Shown piece by piece: positions 1 through 12,151 of a DNA stretch of 64,000 nucleotides (within the stretch, counting starts at the first letter, position 1; every line of letters starts with the position of its first letter). The notes below the pieces were generated by a model that was not told the DNA's origin, made no database searches, and saw only the letters and a list, made by a program, of their open reading frames with translations. This DNA comes from Lineus longissimus (lineage: Eukaryota; Nemertea; Pilidiophora; Heteronemertea; Lineidae): positions 11,598,109-11,662,108 of the forward strand of contig NC_088325.1 of assembly GCF_910592395.1 (NCBI RefSeq). Reading direction: 5' to 3'. The translations under genes were made by a program, and so were the position numbers.

Positions 1-565
1 CGATCCGATATCCTATACAGGGTGGTCCAGAAAAATGACAATATTGGTATCATTCTTCTTCAAGAAAGATTCCCCATCCACTGGTCTCAATGGTTTTAGT
101 ATCCGGTTGCGTTTTTTCTGGACCACCTGAATAGCTTCCACGCAGTCATCTTGGATTTCGCATTCTGCAAAACAGGTCATCCGACGGGCTTCAATGTTCT
201 GTCACATGTATGATGGGGTTGAGTGGGATTGATGCCCTATTGACTTTGGCTCGATCTGAAATCAGGATGGCTATCTGGCTGCCACAGCAGTGGTCTTCCT
301 CTATATATCACAGCTATACCCGCAATGCACTGGCATAATGGAAAAGCTGCAATCTCCAATGGAAGCAACAGATGACGTATAGCTCCACACCTAGACCAAG
401 CAACCATAAATTACCAGTCATTTTGCGATGATATACCTTAGGCTTGGAGGAGGGAGCAACGGGGACTTGCTGTGCTCTGCTTTTCATATGAATTCGTCAT
501 TTCAAATCGCTATGCAAATGTCTTATTTCGGCTCCTATACTCTAATGCATTCCTCCTTTCTTCAG
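1..565 (+). other. Intron of gene A (membrane exon to microexon)
   Basis: Aligns with the introns at 33774-34381 and 50585-51191. I see no exon, RNA gene or element boundary in it. The short open frames in the C and D copies of this stretch (34006-34209, 50817-51020) are intronic shadows. Confidence 0.65.
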
Positions 566-587
566 GTGATGATCAGGAATCGCAAGA
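566..587 (+). CDS. Gene A juxtamembrane microexon (22 nt)
   Basis: A 22-nt exon between TTCTTCAG and GTAAGT. Read in phase 0 it codes VMIRNRK plus one base, a basic stretch just inside the membrane. Its length is not a multiple of three, so including or skipping it changes the downstream frame. Identical copies are at 34382-34403 and 51192-51213. Confidence 0.65.
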
Positions 588-2762
588 GTAAGTACGGTTA
601 AAATATCACAGTGAGTCTACGAAAGACAAAACGTGTTAAATTGCATCCTGGCATAACCAGTGGTTTTCAATATACTCCGCCTGTCGACCAGGATGAATGA
701 ATTGATGAATAAGTCCAGCATTTCTGCATTCCACCCAAATCCCTCCATTTGACATCTGTGACTGTAACATCGAGCAAAATGTCCCGTAGCAAATTATCTT
801 TCCTGTGACTGCTGGGATTTATTTCTGAAGGGGGTCTAGTAGAAAATGATGAGAGGCTTGTTTTTGATTGATCATCTAGATGCTCAAATTTATCATGATT
901 GGTGTGATTTTCTCAGGAGAAAACATAAAAAAGTTACGGGCCCCCCTCTGCCTTCTTTTCGCACAGGCATTAGTAAGCCATACATTCCAGTTTGCATACG
1001 GTTGTGAGTTATGAAAGGCGCATGAATTTTGTCATAATTTCTACCATTTGTATCAATCACCTTGCTACAAAAAATTAGCATCTTCTATGTCAGAATTTTA
1101 AGGACCATTCATCGCCCCAGCTGATCATTCACTTGATATAGTACTGACTTGCCTCTGCATACGTACCGTACCCTATTCTTATCCCGGTGACTAAGGCGTT
1201 CTTCCGAATGCATGTTTTAAGCATATTTTGTTTTTAATTATTTCCGTAGCAATGTGGTAACTGGCCAGTCAGCCCTATTAGGAGGTCAAGTCAATCATGC
1301 GATGCGTCTCTCCCTTCCACGTTCAGAATGCGACCCTAATGAAAATCACAAAGTTGCAAAATGTAAGTTCTGCCACTGGATGAGTTAGATATACACTTTG
1401 CTCGCCACTGCCATGACTCTGAGAGGAATTCATAGAAATTAGACATTGCTCGCATTACCTAATGATGTGCATCGGGCTAAATTTCAATGGGAAATCGGGA
1501 AAAAAATGTCAAAATGAAAATTTGAAATTGATCCTCAATCGAACTTGAAAAATATGTATTTGTTTTCTTGAGACATGTAAAAATTTGGTAATTGTCTATC
1601 ATTTTTCTTCCCTAACCAGTAAAAATAAATTTTCCAGCAAAACTTCGAACGCCTGATGTCGTGTCGGACACGAATCAGTACGCCGAGAGTGCGGCTCTCC
1701 ACGTGCCCGTCGGCAAGAACGGGAGTCAGAAGGAAGTTCGCCCGACATTGCTCAGGCCGACACAGCCCGCTAGTCCTGCTAAGGAACATCTATACGGGAA
1801 TGTGAAAAGGAAGATCCAGCCACAGCAAAAGGGTGGCAGTGGAGGTGTACCGAAGGTGAGTTGACCCTCAAGTGACCTGCGATGTCCTGAAAATATGAAA
1901 CACAGTAACTCAATTTTTGGAGCCAAATATATACATGTATATATACATTTGTTTATTGTCACCTATTGAATAGTCGGCCTTTCACAGGCCTATGAGACAG
2001 TACAGAATATTACTCGATAAAACTTCGTTTCTCACACGATAAATTATTTCAACATATTTTGCAACACGTCTGGCAATACAAGAGTTCTTGAGCATAGTTT
2101 AATGAATGATGACCTCCTACAGCTCAGTATCCCCTTTAGCACATAGCACTAACAATAGAAATGCCTCATATCCGTAAATTTTGGAAGATAGCCCAATGCA
2201 AACATCCTGGCACCAGTTGTTGTAAATACTCAGCCTCTCGGTATTTCAGTCATAGGAGTAAAAAGCCTGATCTCAGGATGAATGTAACTCCTGACGGTTG
2301 TTATTTAGGCGGATTACGAAAATCGTATTTTGAAATTGCATGAAATTGCAATTTAGGCGTGACCTTTATCAAACGTTTTGACAACCCTCGAACAGTAATT
2401 TTAATTCTATATATTTTCAGTGAAAACACGAACAACATAAAATCAACAGGCACCCAAATATATGTCCTAGTTTATGGTAATACCAATAGATCGTATAGTA
2501 TTGTCGCACATCTAGCAAGGTGCTTAAGTCCAGTCTAAGATTCAAGATGTGTGCAACAACAGTTACTGAGGTCTCAATCTGTTTTTTTCAGCCAATTGGA
2601 GTGGACGGCACAGTGTACGCGAAACTTTCGTTCCAACCTGCTAAACACGACCATCCAGTAAGGCGGACTGAAGAGCCATCACCATACTCAACTGTCGATT
2701 TCAGCCGAAAGGCGCCGCCTTTGGAAGAGGAAGAAGAAGTACTTGTGCAGTACATTACTTAG
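566..2762 (+). CDS. Gene A (3' part): Ig-superfamily receptor cytoplasmic tail
   Basis: Three coding exons of a receptor whose extracellular and membrane parts lie left of the window: 566-587, 1638-1855 and 2592-2762 (stop TAG). Each has an AG acceptor and a GT donor, and the phases fit (0 into the first, 1 into the second, 0 into the third). Window base 1 aligns with base 33874 of gene C, about 100 bases past that gene's membrane exon. The tail is hydrophilic and carries tyrosines in NQYAES, HLYGNV, TVYAKL, SPYSTV (fits the ITIM form S/I/V/L-x-Y-x-x-I/V/L) and a C-terminal VQYIT. YGNV has the Y-x-N form favoured by Grb2-type SH2 domains. An acidic run (LEEEEE) precedes the end. Inferred role: recruitment of SH2 phosphatases or adaptors after tyrosine phosphorylation. 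The tail is nearly identical to those of genes C and D. Confidence 0.75.
1638..1855 (+). CDS. Gene A cytoplasmic exon with QYAES and LYGNV tyrosines
   Basis: A 218-nt exon with acceptor TTTTCCAG and donor AAG|GTGAGT, in phase 1 and out phase 0. It codes a Pro/Ser/Lys-rich cytoplasmic stretch. It has one codon more than the gene C copy (AESAALHV against VESALHV). The frame continues open a few codons into the intron before a stop. Confidence 0.72.
2592..2762 (+). CDS. Gene A last coding exon with ITIM-like motifs
   Basis: A 171-nt terminal exon after TTTTTTTCAG, in phase 0, ending in TAG. It codes GTVYAKLSF, then SPYSTVDF (ITIM-type), then a glutamate run and VLVQYIT at the C-terminus. TVYAKL resembles the T-x-Y-x-x-V/I switch motif except for Leu at +3. 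Confidence 0.75.
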   Translation, partial: PIGVDGTVYAKLSFQPAKHDHPVRRTEEPSPYSTVDFSRKAPPLEEEEEVLVQYIT

Positions 2763-5700
2763 TTACGAAATTGGCCTTTGTGCATCTTAATCTCCTGGTG
2801 ACACATCATACACACGAAGTAATCATTGAAGATTTCCTGTACATGTGTATCTGGCCCATTGAAATAGGCTCGGATGCAGCTGTACATCGAACCTATATGC
2901 AATCAAACAATCAGGAATGTAATTCAGATCTCGATGCGACATTTATTATAAGGGGACAGTTGTATTTTCTCTATGAAATGCTCTATTTTAGTAAGTAGTC
3001 TGTGCTCACTTGTTTCAAATCTGTTTCTGCATGTAATTGGATTTTGTGTGCTTAGATATACAGTGCTTATAGAATATGCGCTGATTATATATTCGGTTAT
3101 ATATCACGGCAAAGCTCATTTAAAGGGACCACCTGGGCGAGGGGTTAACCTGGCCAGAATAATACGCCTTCTTGCCATTATGCGTCGCCACTTGTAGTAG
3201 CAGACTGATGCTGATCTCTAAATATGATTTTCGTCTGTGTAGCAAGGCATTTTTGAACATGGCTTGTGGATTTCAGGCAGGCCTTGGCTTACACCCTGTT
3301 CTAGTGCATTGTTTACTGCAGTTCAATGAATTTTTAATCGCCGTTGAACATTCGGTTTTCTTTTTTGTTCATTTGAGTTTTATGTACATAAATGTATCAC
3401 TCAGTGCTTTTACATATTTGTTAATAGGTTACATGTGCATACATGTTGATCATGTTATAATTATACAGTCATGTATATGTAACTAGACACATGAAGTTTG
3501 CACTAGATTTGGCCGAAGGAAAAGGTTGGTAAAATGATGAGTTAGGTTCGGAAATGACTATTTGGGACAATTTTGAGAACAAAATGGTTTCAAGATTGAA
3601 ATTCCAGGGGTATTGCCTCCGTAGCCTCCAACGCGCATTGTCTGGAACCTGAGCAATGTCAATACATTTAGGTTCAAGATCAAATTATAAGCTTGGAAGG
3701 AACTTGAGAATCAGAATGCATTAGATTTATGTGAAAAGACCATTTTATGAATTACGTTTTATATTTCAAATTGAACCGGATTGTCAAACATTATAAGAAA
3801 AAACAACTCAGAAAATTCAGATACGGCTTTGGTCTCGTTTTGGTGACAAACGCCTGCGCTTCACGTGACGCCAACAACTCTGGCTCGGTGACTGTTTGAA
3901 GTTTAGAAATCATTTAATTTACATTCAATATACATGAACAAGCATCAGTCTAAGTACATTTTATATTATTGTAAAATTTCGGTAATTTCATGGGTGGTTT
4001 CATGGGCATGGTTTTATGATTTTAGAACGTTCCAAGGTTAGAACCAACTCTGAGATACAGGTTTTTGATACTCCTACTATAACTCTTATATAAAAATTTG
4101 AGATATCGAGAGGCGGAGTATATTGAACACAACTGGTGCCAGGATGACGACGTGCCGGTTGTTCACTAATCTAAAAATCTAAATCTAATCTAAATCTTTC
4201 CAGTCTTGTGACTTTTTGTTAAGTTTATTCAAGATGTGAAGGCCTCGTTTATTAAGGGTTTTGTTCATGTTCGTTATAATTGTATGTATTTTGTACCTTG
4301 TGATGTTGGTAATTATGTAATGGATATTTTTGTGTTACACGAAAATCAATCGATGCAAACGGAATAGAAAAAAAGGCACCAATGTAAAATATTACCCGGT
4401 GATTTTTTATTTATTTGTGTGGAAAATATGACATCTTAGATAGTTGCATTATTTTATTTTTCGTTTCATAAGTGTGCCTGTCAGTTGAGTTTTCATTAAG
4501 GGGCAACTTATTGATGTTATTGAGTAGAATCATTTTAGATATTTTGTTGTAGACATTTTTTTACTTGTTACACGGGTTTTAAAAACTCTGGAAATTTTTA
4601 TTTTGTGTCAGTCCGAACGATTCCAAAGACAGCATTGGTAAGATATTATCATTATGGTTGTTCGGTCGTGATTTCAAGATGTCGATACTGATATTGTAAT
4701 TTAAGAGGAAGACCAATGTGATAAACATACCTCTTCTAAGCCTGTTTTTCATTAATTAATCAGACACTTCCATTGATGGGGACCAGTACCTTTGTTAAGA
4801 AATTCATATTATGAAAGAATATTTTACCATTCTTGTAATAAATTACGAAGATTCTAGAAATCAGGTTATTTGAGCTACATGTAGATTATATCAGAAAGGC
4901 ACATACGGTGTGTGCACTTCGACATTGTCTTCTGGGTAGTGTTACTTTATGTACTGATTATGATTCTGATTATGATTCTGTACCTCAAAAAAGCACTGGT
5001 GTGAAAAGAAGACTGTCACATCTACACATCACTGTAGATAATGTACAGTTTGTACGGGTTGAAGTGAGCCCCTTCTGGTTGCTCCTTGAAACCCCTGATT
5101 GATTTCTGTGGAGACCAGGGTAATAATACAGTATCCAAAAAACGCATTGAACAGGGAAACAAGGAAAAGCGCTATCTAAGAACTCAATATTATTATCATT
5201 ATTAATATTAAATGCACACATTTACTGTAGTAATCAGATTCTGCCGAGCTGGCTTTAAAATCAGGTTGGGCGTTTTTTCAGAAAAAAAGGAACGATCGGC
5301 CCAACAACATCCATTCTGAGATTGATTCCCACTTAAAGAAATCCAGTCGTGGCACAAGTCTTTATTAATATTAAGACTAGCTGAACGTGGTTAAAATAAC
5401 AAAATTTGTAATTAATTCTTATGCAGCTCATTGGCTACATAATGAACTACTTGAGGGAAACTCGAAACTGCAAACATTCATCAATGGAAGCTTATTCCCG
5501 CCTTAGGTTTTAACCGGGCCGTTCAAAAATCCCAATTTCTATAAGCGTTTCGCTATAGGTTTCCTGTAACAGCTGAGTGCAACGTCGGTGATATGTTAGG
5601 AAGATTATATTTTATGAAGATTTCGATTTTTGCGGATCTGTTTCCGAAATAAAACATTGATTGTATTTTAACACTGGTTAACCGTATGCAATAAACATGT

Positions 5701-5904
5701 GTAGGCAATTTACATTTGTCTTCGTTTTGTCCTTTAGTTGATATATGTGCTGTTACTTACTAGCTTGGACAACTTGCATATGGGATATATGTGGCGAGAA
5801 GGATAAAACCCCTGCTTGCCACTAAATGACTTCACTGGGCAGTTATCGTGGATTGACGAATCTGTGGAGTTTGCAATTGGCGAACTCATAAACGGGCGAA
5901 AGAC

Positions 5905-6125
5905 AGTAATAGGCAGTTTTCGCCAAACCCCAGGAACGTCAACGAGAACATAAGCGTGCCGAATAGTGGGACAGGCGGTCGCGTTGGCGTTTCGGCAACT
6001 TTGTACATCCCCTGAAACGCCAAAGTGACCGATTATCCCATTGTTTCGCCTCCTCATGATGTCGAACAATGGGGAACATGTTCACGTTGGCGTTTCGGGA
6101 TATCTTCCAAAGCTCCCAACTATAC
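5905..6125. mobile_element. Foldback/MITE-like element (copy in gene A flank)
   Basis: Arms containing GGCGTTTCGG-type sequence face each other across a short centre. The right arm (TTCACGTTGGCGTTTCGGGA) is nearly the same as the right arm of the short element at 57355-57530. Copies at equivalent places follow genes C (about 39600-39815) and D (about 55510-55715), so it entered before the units duplicated. No coding capacity. Confidence 0.45.
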
Positions 6126-6739
6126 AGTGCCTTCTTTGGGTCCAATAAAAGGCATTATACGGCGCCACCAGTTGATTATCATACCACATACTGTGTTAAC
6201 TGTTTGCGAGGGAGAAAAACCACTTGCGGCGCAACCAACATTGGTGTATGACTGCGCCGAAACAAAGTATGCACTGTAGGTATTGTACTGTATTCCAACG
6301 GGAGAAAAACAGTGCCGATGTAGCCTAGCCACTTTGTGTGCCCCCACATAAGAGAACATTCATGTATTCCTGATGGGAAAAGACCATTTACCTTTGAACA
6401 CATGGCTCGCTGTCCTTTTAGAACGCTCTGCTGTCAGTAACATCCTTTGCAGGCCTTATCTTGGAGTAACCAGGCTGGTAACTCTACATAATGAACTTCC
6501 AGCGCTATTTCCTCCCCAGCCTCCGCTCTTGGCGCGCGTTGGCTGGAAGCTGAGTAATAGCAATACATTGAGGGTCAAGATGGAGAGTCTGAGGCCTTAT
6601 CAATGTTTCAACTAAATGATGATTTATTTTTTTGGGGGAGGGGGGGTCACAATTACGCCAGCAAAATCATTTTTCTTTGTGTATACTTTTATTCTGAAAA
6701 GTCGTCGGACTTTTGTCGGGGGTCATAGGCCTTCCCATA

Positions 6740-6965
6740 TTTGAATCTACCACCTTCTCACTTTCCTGGGGCCTTGCTGGCTGAATTTTTAGGCCATTGT
6801 GCTTGGCCTCGGCTTCAGTTACTTAGTATCAGAAAAGAAAATGTCGGATACTATTCGAAAGCGTGGCTTTCTCTCCCGAAATTTTGATATCATGCCATTA
6901 TTCTTGTAAGATAACATCTAAAAATTCTCTTTTTTCGGTAGAGTGTGAAGTTAAGTACGTGAGGG
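6740..6965. repeat. Dispersed repeat, diverged relative of the 8985-9225 sequence
   Basis: The stretch from CTTTCCTGGGGCCTTGCTGG to TAGAGTGTGAAGTTAAGTAC aligns, with many mismatches, to about 8985-9225 (CTTTCCTAGGCCCTTGCTTG to TAGAGTGTGAGGTAAAGTAC). Each duplicated unit therefore holds two diverged copies of one older repeat. Family unknown. Confidence 0.5.
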
Positions 6966-8398
6966 CTCGATATGGCTGCTTGTAATAGGCCTTTTACACG
7001 GTTTTTGTTGACATTTATGTATACATATACATGTATTTCATTTTTCAGCTTTGAGTTTTGAGCAGCCCATCCCCGTGTACCGTACAATGGTTTTTTTCTG
7101 TAATAGTGTCTTATTTAGGTCCAGGATAGTAGCACTGGTATAGGCCTAATTCTACACAGTGCCTAGTATAGTGCATTGTATAAGTGCATGTTTTGTGAAT
7201 GGAAAGTGTCCTACTTCTTGTCGCACCAGAAGATGTGAACATTTTTCCAGGGGACAAAAACAAGTATATTGTGTCCAACACGGAATGCATTAGTTGCCCC
7301 CTTCCGGAGAGTTAGCTCCATGTACATTTATAACTTTCTCACTTCGATCATTTTCCAGGTAAAACGGGTGAAGCAGTTGACAACATTGAGCGAAGCAGCC
7401 CACCTGCAGATGTATGTACCACCATGCCCAAAAGGAAGTCTCATGTCAGTATATCAAATACTTTGATTCACAATTATCAACATTGTCCACAAGCTCGCAC
7501 TCTCATGGAAGGGAATGAAATGAAAAGTAGCTGGTGTGATGGAATTATGCCTTGACGTATAAACGAAATCCTTTGTTGATGCGGCCTAGCGTTCAAGAAC
7601 CTCTCCCTTAGTTATAGACTTTAGTTCTAGGCGGAGCCAGCACAGCAGGATGCAAGATCTCGCACTCCCAGACCAGAAATTGATTGATTAAGATAACAAA
7701 ACATGTTTCTCTCGTCAACGCCTTCCCCAGCAGTCCAAGGGAAAAACATCGTTGATGATTTCTTATCGCTGAAAATTTCTTTAGCGCTGATAACCCGTAA
7801 TTTTGACAAACTAGTCCACTGTACCCGGTGGCCGCCATCATCAGAGTTTCACCGGGTGATTGACTTTTAATTTTATGTTCTCTCGTGGGTAGTAGGCCTA
7901 ATGAGGTGGGCAGTATCATTTGCTCTGACCATGAAGTGACCGATGAGAAGTGAGATGTCAGCTCACAAGATCATTTGCATAAGATATTGATGACGTTTTA
8001 GTCACGTGACAGGCGGACATCGACACTTATTTCTACGCATTTGAGCTTATTCCAAAGTAAATTATCTTTGACCCTGCATTGTTTTTAGCATGAATGATAC
8101 CATAGAGTAAGAGAGAGAAATATTCAGAACAATTATGTAGTATTTCCAACACTCGGACATGTGCCAGATTGAATCTAACTGCCCAAGTTAGAAAGCCTGA
8201 ATCCATTACGAAACCGCATGTTTGTCCGACATTGCCTGTAATTCAGCGATGGGGAAATAGAGGGCAGCAGCTGCAGTGACGTCATCTTCGCGGAATGCTA
8301 TTCAAAAATCGGGCTTCGTAAGGACACTTTCGGGACCCGTTAAATGCTACATGCAAAATCTGGGGTCGCTCAGCCATTCGGTATGGGAGATATGAGCG

Positions 8399-8433
8399 CA
8401 CAAACAAACAAACAAACAAACAAACACACAAAC
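8399..8433. repeat. (CAAA)n microsatellite
   Basis: About seven CAAA units followed by CACACAAAC. The same tract is present in the gene D flank at about 42523-42556. Confidence 0.8.
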
Positions 8434-8880
8434 TTTTCTCGAATTTATAAAGTAAGGAAAATTTCTTTAGTGCTGATAAGCCGTAATTTTGACAAATATT
8501 ATAGTTTTGACTTGTACTATTTTCAGCATAATTAGCACTCCGCACAACTTTTTATTACATGAGTTCCGTTTCTTTCAATATTTGAGTTAGCAAGTGTCCA
8601 AATAAGCATGCTTATTATGAATAAACCTTCTGTGACGTCACTCTGTTTCTGCCTTATCTTGTTTTTTGGTTTCACAATCCACTCAAAAGAGAATTGTACA
8701 TAAACTCAACTTGTAAAGGTTTTCAGCGAAATATAATTTCATTCCTCATGATTCTATTAAATGGTCAACATGTGTTGTTGGCTATTTCCTCTAAATAATT
8801 CATACCGAATTGGTGGTAAAGGGAAAGGGTCAAGCTGAAAAACAGGGCGAAACAAAAGCAGCAGCGGAGGCTTTGGGTAA

Positions 8881-9264
8881 ATGTCAGCTCAACTCCATAC
8901 CCAAGTAGTTGTTGGTGACGCAACCAATACCAACTATACAGATTTTGCTCCGATAGTGAAAATCATCAGCCTTTTGAGGTCAGTCCTGTGTCTGAACACT
9001 CCACTTTCATACTTTCCTAGGCCCTTGCTTGCTGAATTTGTAGGCCCTTGTTTTTGGCCTCAGTTTGAGTTGTCAGAAAGATTCCATCATAGATGTCGGA
9101 GGCCTTTGGAGGCATTCGCTTTTCTCCCTAAATTTCCTAATTGTGCTTTAATTCTGGTAAGAAAACATCTTAAATTCTCTCTTGATATAGAGTGTGAGGT
9201 AAAGTACACACGTTTGAAAGTTAAGCATCGCGCCCATCGTGGTGTCATTTTTGTCCAGCAATAG
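8881..9264 (+). other. Repeat-derived open frame, 127 codons
   Basis: An ATG-started frame kept at full length in the copies at 43005-43388 and 62079-62462, and altered at its end at 25529-25837. No known domain, signal peptide or convincing motif is visible, and a diverged non-coding relative lies at 6740-6965. I treat it as part of a dispersed repeat carried by the duplicated flank, not as a gene. Confidence 0.3.
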
Positions 9265-10110
9265 CTTTGGTGAGAATCAACATATTACGTAACTTGGCCA
9301 CCTCACGGCGGATTACCAAAAAAGGAACATTGTTCATAACGAGGTAACCTAGGCCTAGATTGCATCACCTGTTTGATGACAGGGGAATTCTTTGGGCCCT
9401 TTGAATTGGACTGGATCCTGAAACCCTATGAAAAGCCCAAATCTACGCCCAAATTGTGATATATACTGTGTTGGCTGAAGCTGCCTACCAGAGGGACTAG
9501 AAGTTCTGGATAATTTCGTTTGAATCAATATGGGCAGCAACCCAGAGCCGTATTTAACTTGAGGGGGGGGGGGGGGGCAGCAGAACAACTTTTTGTCCAA
9601 TTGGCCCAAATCTGCATGAAAAACACGTTTTCGGCGAGGTCTGGGGTGGCAGTTGCCCCCTCCCCCTCCCCCCAACCGCTATTAATATGGCCCTGCAACC
9701 TTAAAAAAACTCACTGTTGCAGTTTCTATAGTTGTGTAGAAAAGAATACATGCACCAACCCAGAAAAAATGGTTTTTGAGCTTTTCGACTAACAGAAATA
9801 TGCTCCTCGTTGAATTTAGCGAAATCGAAAAAAAGGGGCTTGGCCACCTAAGAGGTCTTTGTGCATCTCAAATATCATTCTGCGTTTTTCATTGTGTCTA
9901 AACACACCCCTGGGTGCTTATTTGCGTTGGCCAGAACCTTCCACGATTTGACGTCACTCCAATCACAAATAGAATTTCTCGCAGAGCAGAATTAAGACCA
10001 ATGAAACCATAGGAACCCAACGTCGTTCGTAATTACTGATGGTCCATGAAAAAGAAATAGACCTCCATCCGCGTTGTACGTCATGATATGCAATGCATTG
10101 TCCTTCCATA

Positions 10111-12151
10111 CTGTATACGTTGCATTTGCTGGCCACCACAAGAAGACCAGAATAGGCCTATATTACTCCTTATACATGTTTAAGGCCACGAGGAGAGTTC
10201 CATTTGTCACCATTCACTGAAATGTTGTATGATAATTTTGGAAGCTACGGATTGCCCTGTAGCAGTCTGCTGGCACACTGACATTAACTTTCAATGAAAG
10301 TTAGGCCTTTGAAAACAATCTTATGCAATATTGATTAGCAAGATGTTGAGGCCAAGGCAGTTGATGTTGTCAGCATGCTTGTAAGGACTTGTAAAGGCTT
10401 GTAATTCTTTTTCTCCTGATTTCGCACCGTCTTTGGTGCATGGACAATGGGAATGGAGCTGAGGAGGACCGTAATGAAAATGATGCTGTTGGTGATAATG
10501 AAAATGTCGTAATTCCTCGCAGACTGAACGCCTACTCATTAGATATTCGTATCAGGCGACTTGATGAGTACCATGAGCTGAACATTGCAAGGCCAAATGG
10601 ACAGCTACGTGGCATATCTAAGGACCATTGCGCGATGGATACATGAGGAGGATGAATTGCGCGAGAGACACCGAGAATCCACATACAGATTGCGACAGAT
10701 GCAAAGGCTAAGGCAACATGGAATTGATGGCACAGGTAAGTTATCCTGGTGACCTTGGTGCATCGGGGAAATGAATCAGGTGAATGAGGTGAAATGTAGG
10801 TGGGGGCTGGTAGGCAGGCAGGTGATGTGGCCCTTACGATTTTCCTCTCTCATTTCAGGTAGATGGCCAGAGGTAGAGAGACTCTTAAATGATTGGTTCC
10901 TACAGCGTCGAGAACATGGTCTTCCGGCTGGGAGTGACCTGATGTTCCAGGGTGAACGGTTCTTCAACATTTGGTGGCACGATCTTCCTGAGGAAGAGAG
11001 AGAACATTGGATGGAACTGCGCCCTCATCTCATACCATTTTCAGCATCTAGTGGATGGTTACAAGATTTCTTGACTCGTCATGGTATTAGCTACAGGAAG
11101 ACTTGCAAAGACTCTACATCAATACTGCTCAATGCTGCAGAGTTGGTAACGGCATTTCAATATGAGGTCCGAAACATTATCAATGATAATGGAATACAGA
11201 TTATCGTCAACATGGATGAAACTTTTGTTCTTTGGGACATCGCACCCACGTACACGTACTCTTTGCAAGGTTTGAAACAAGTGGACATACGAACTTAGCG
11301 AGGAAATGTAAAATTAGGGTGTACGGTGACTTTAGCGATGACTGCGTGTGGGAGAAAACTCCCTGCAAGTATAATTTTCAAGGGTCTGCGCGATGATGGT
11401 CCAGAAATCGCTCGACTTCGGGCAACGGCCCCCGATGGTGTGCGGGTAACGGGCTCGCAAACAGGCTGGGCAAGTTGGCAGACACTGATTGCTTGGGTAA
11501 ATGATTGCCTCATACCGTTTGTGGGAGACAACTTTCCATTCCTCCTAATTTGGGACATGTTCCCAGCGCACCGGCATCAACAAGTGCGTGACCATGTAGA
11601 GGACGCCCCCGGGTTCATAGGGCTGATACCAGGGAGATGTACCTCACTGGTACAACCTTTGGATCTGACCATCATCCGCAGCTTCAAATGTACAATGAGA
11701 CGCCTATGGAAGGAGTGGAAAATTGAGAACAATGACATTCATGGTCGTTCCCCACAAATCACCAGGGATGCTGTAATTCAGATGGTATCAACTGCCTGGG
11801 AGAGAATTGACCCAGAAGCAATCAATACAGCATGGAGAGTGAGTGGGCTTGAAGGCAATCAAGAAAATCCGCCTCATCAAAATGATGAGGTACACTTTGA
11901 AGTTGATGCCGCAAATCCCGAAGATGATCTTCATTTTCTTGAAGATTTAGATGAGTGAGATTGATATGGTAATGCTCTCCAATAAAGCCCCGTGTGTTCA
12001 AATCAATGTGTTATGATGTCAGTTTTTCCCACAGGCCTAGACCTCATTCCCTGACAATGCAGTTGATCTATGAAGGCCTAAAACATGTATAAGGAGTAAA
12101 ATAGGCCTATTCTGGTCTTCTTGTGGTGGCCAGCAAATGCAACGAATACAG
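10111..12151 (+). mobile_element. pogo/Tigger-like DNA transposon
   Basis: A 2041-bp insertion with terminal inverted repeats of about 78 bp (left end CTGTATACGTTGCATTTGCT, right end the near-complement ending AATACAG), flanked by TA at 10109-10110 and 12152-12153. The paralogous flanks of genes C (about 26270) and D (about 44045) read straight through CTTCCATATATAGCATC, which is the empty site with a single TA. It carries a spliced DDE-type transposase gene. TA target choice and the protein family fit pogo/Tigger elements. Confidence 0.92.
10440..11958 (+). pseudogene. pogo/Tigger/jerky-type transposase, damaged
   Basis: Exon 1 starts at ATG 10440. A phase-1 intron (GTAAGT donor at 10736, TTTCAG acceptor ending 10858) separates it from exon 2 (10859-11958). 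Exon 2 begins with a CENP-B-type DNA-binding segment (RWPEVERLLNDWF), then the DDE_1-family core: first Asp in VNMDETF, second in LLIWDMFPAH, third in SLVQPLDLTII. The C-terminus is acidic. Two lesions are visible: a frameshift between about 10582 and 10625, and an in-frame TAG at 11296-11298 before the segment leading to IIFKG. In life it would cut and paste the element that carries it; this copy is probably inactive. Confidence 0.88.

Larger units (their letters stand above)
2763..7635. repeat. 3' flank of gene A (duplicated block)
   Basis: Contains the 3' untranslated region and spacer; the same block follows gene C (36575-41337) and, with a deletion of about 0.9 kb, gene D (53298-56466). 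No further coding exon is supported. The first conserved AATAAA I see is at 5648-5653, too far from the stop to assign with confidence. An inverted-repeat element at about 5905-6125 is listed separately. Confidence 0.6.
7636..10108. repeat. 5'-flank block of the receptor units (copy before gene B, left part)
   Basis: Begins at the shared GAGCCAGCACAGCAGGATGC sequence, also found at 25069 and about 41340. Copies: 25069-26272, 41338-44046 and 61716-63118. It holds a CAAA microsatellite (about 8399-8433), a repeat-derived open frame (8881-9264) and a poly-G tract near 9565. I see no spliced gene in it. Confidence 0.65.

Noticed and set aside
3172-3486. 104-codon frame with hydrophobic segments after gene A
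   Set aside because: Lies downstream of the stop in the 3' flank; present in C and D only because the block is duplicated; no splice connection.
5648-5653. AATAAA as the poly(A) signal of gene A
   Set aside because: Nearly 2.9 kb from the stop; conserved in C and D, but this may only reflect the duplication.
5734-6145. Overlapping minus-strand frames of 68-111 codons
   Set aside because: They fall on a foldback repeat, where both strands read similarly.
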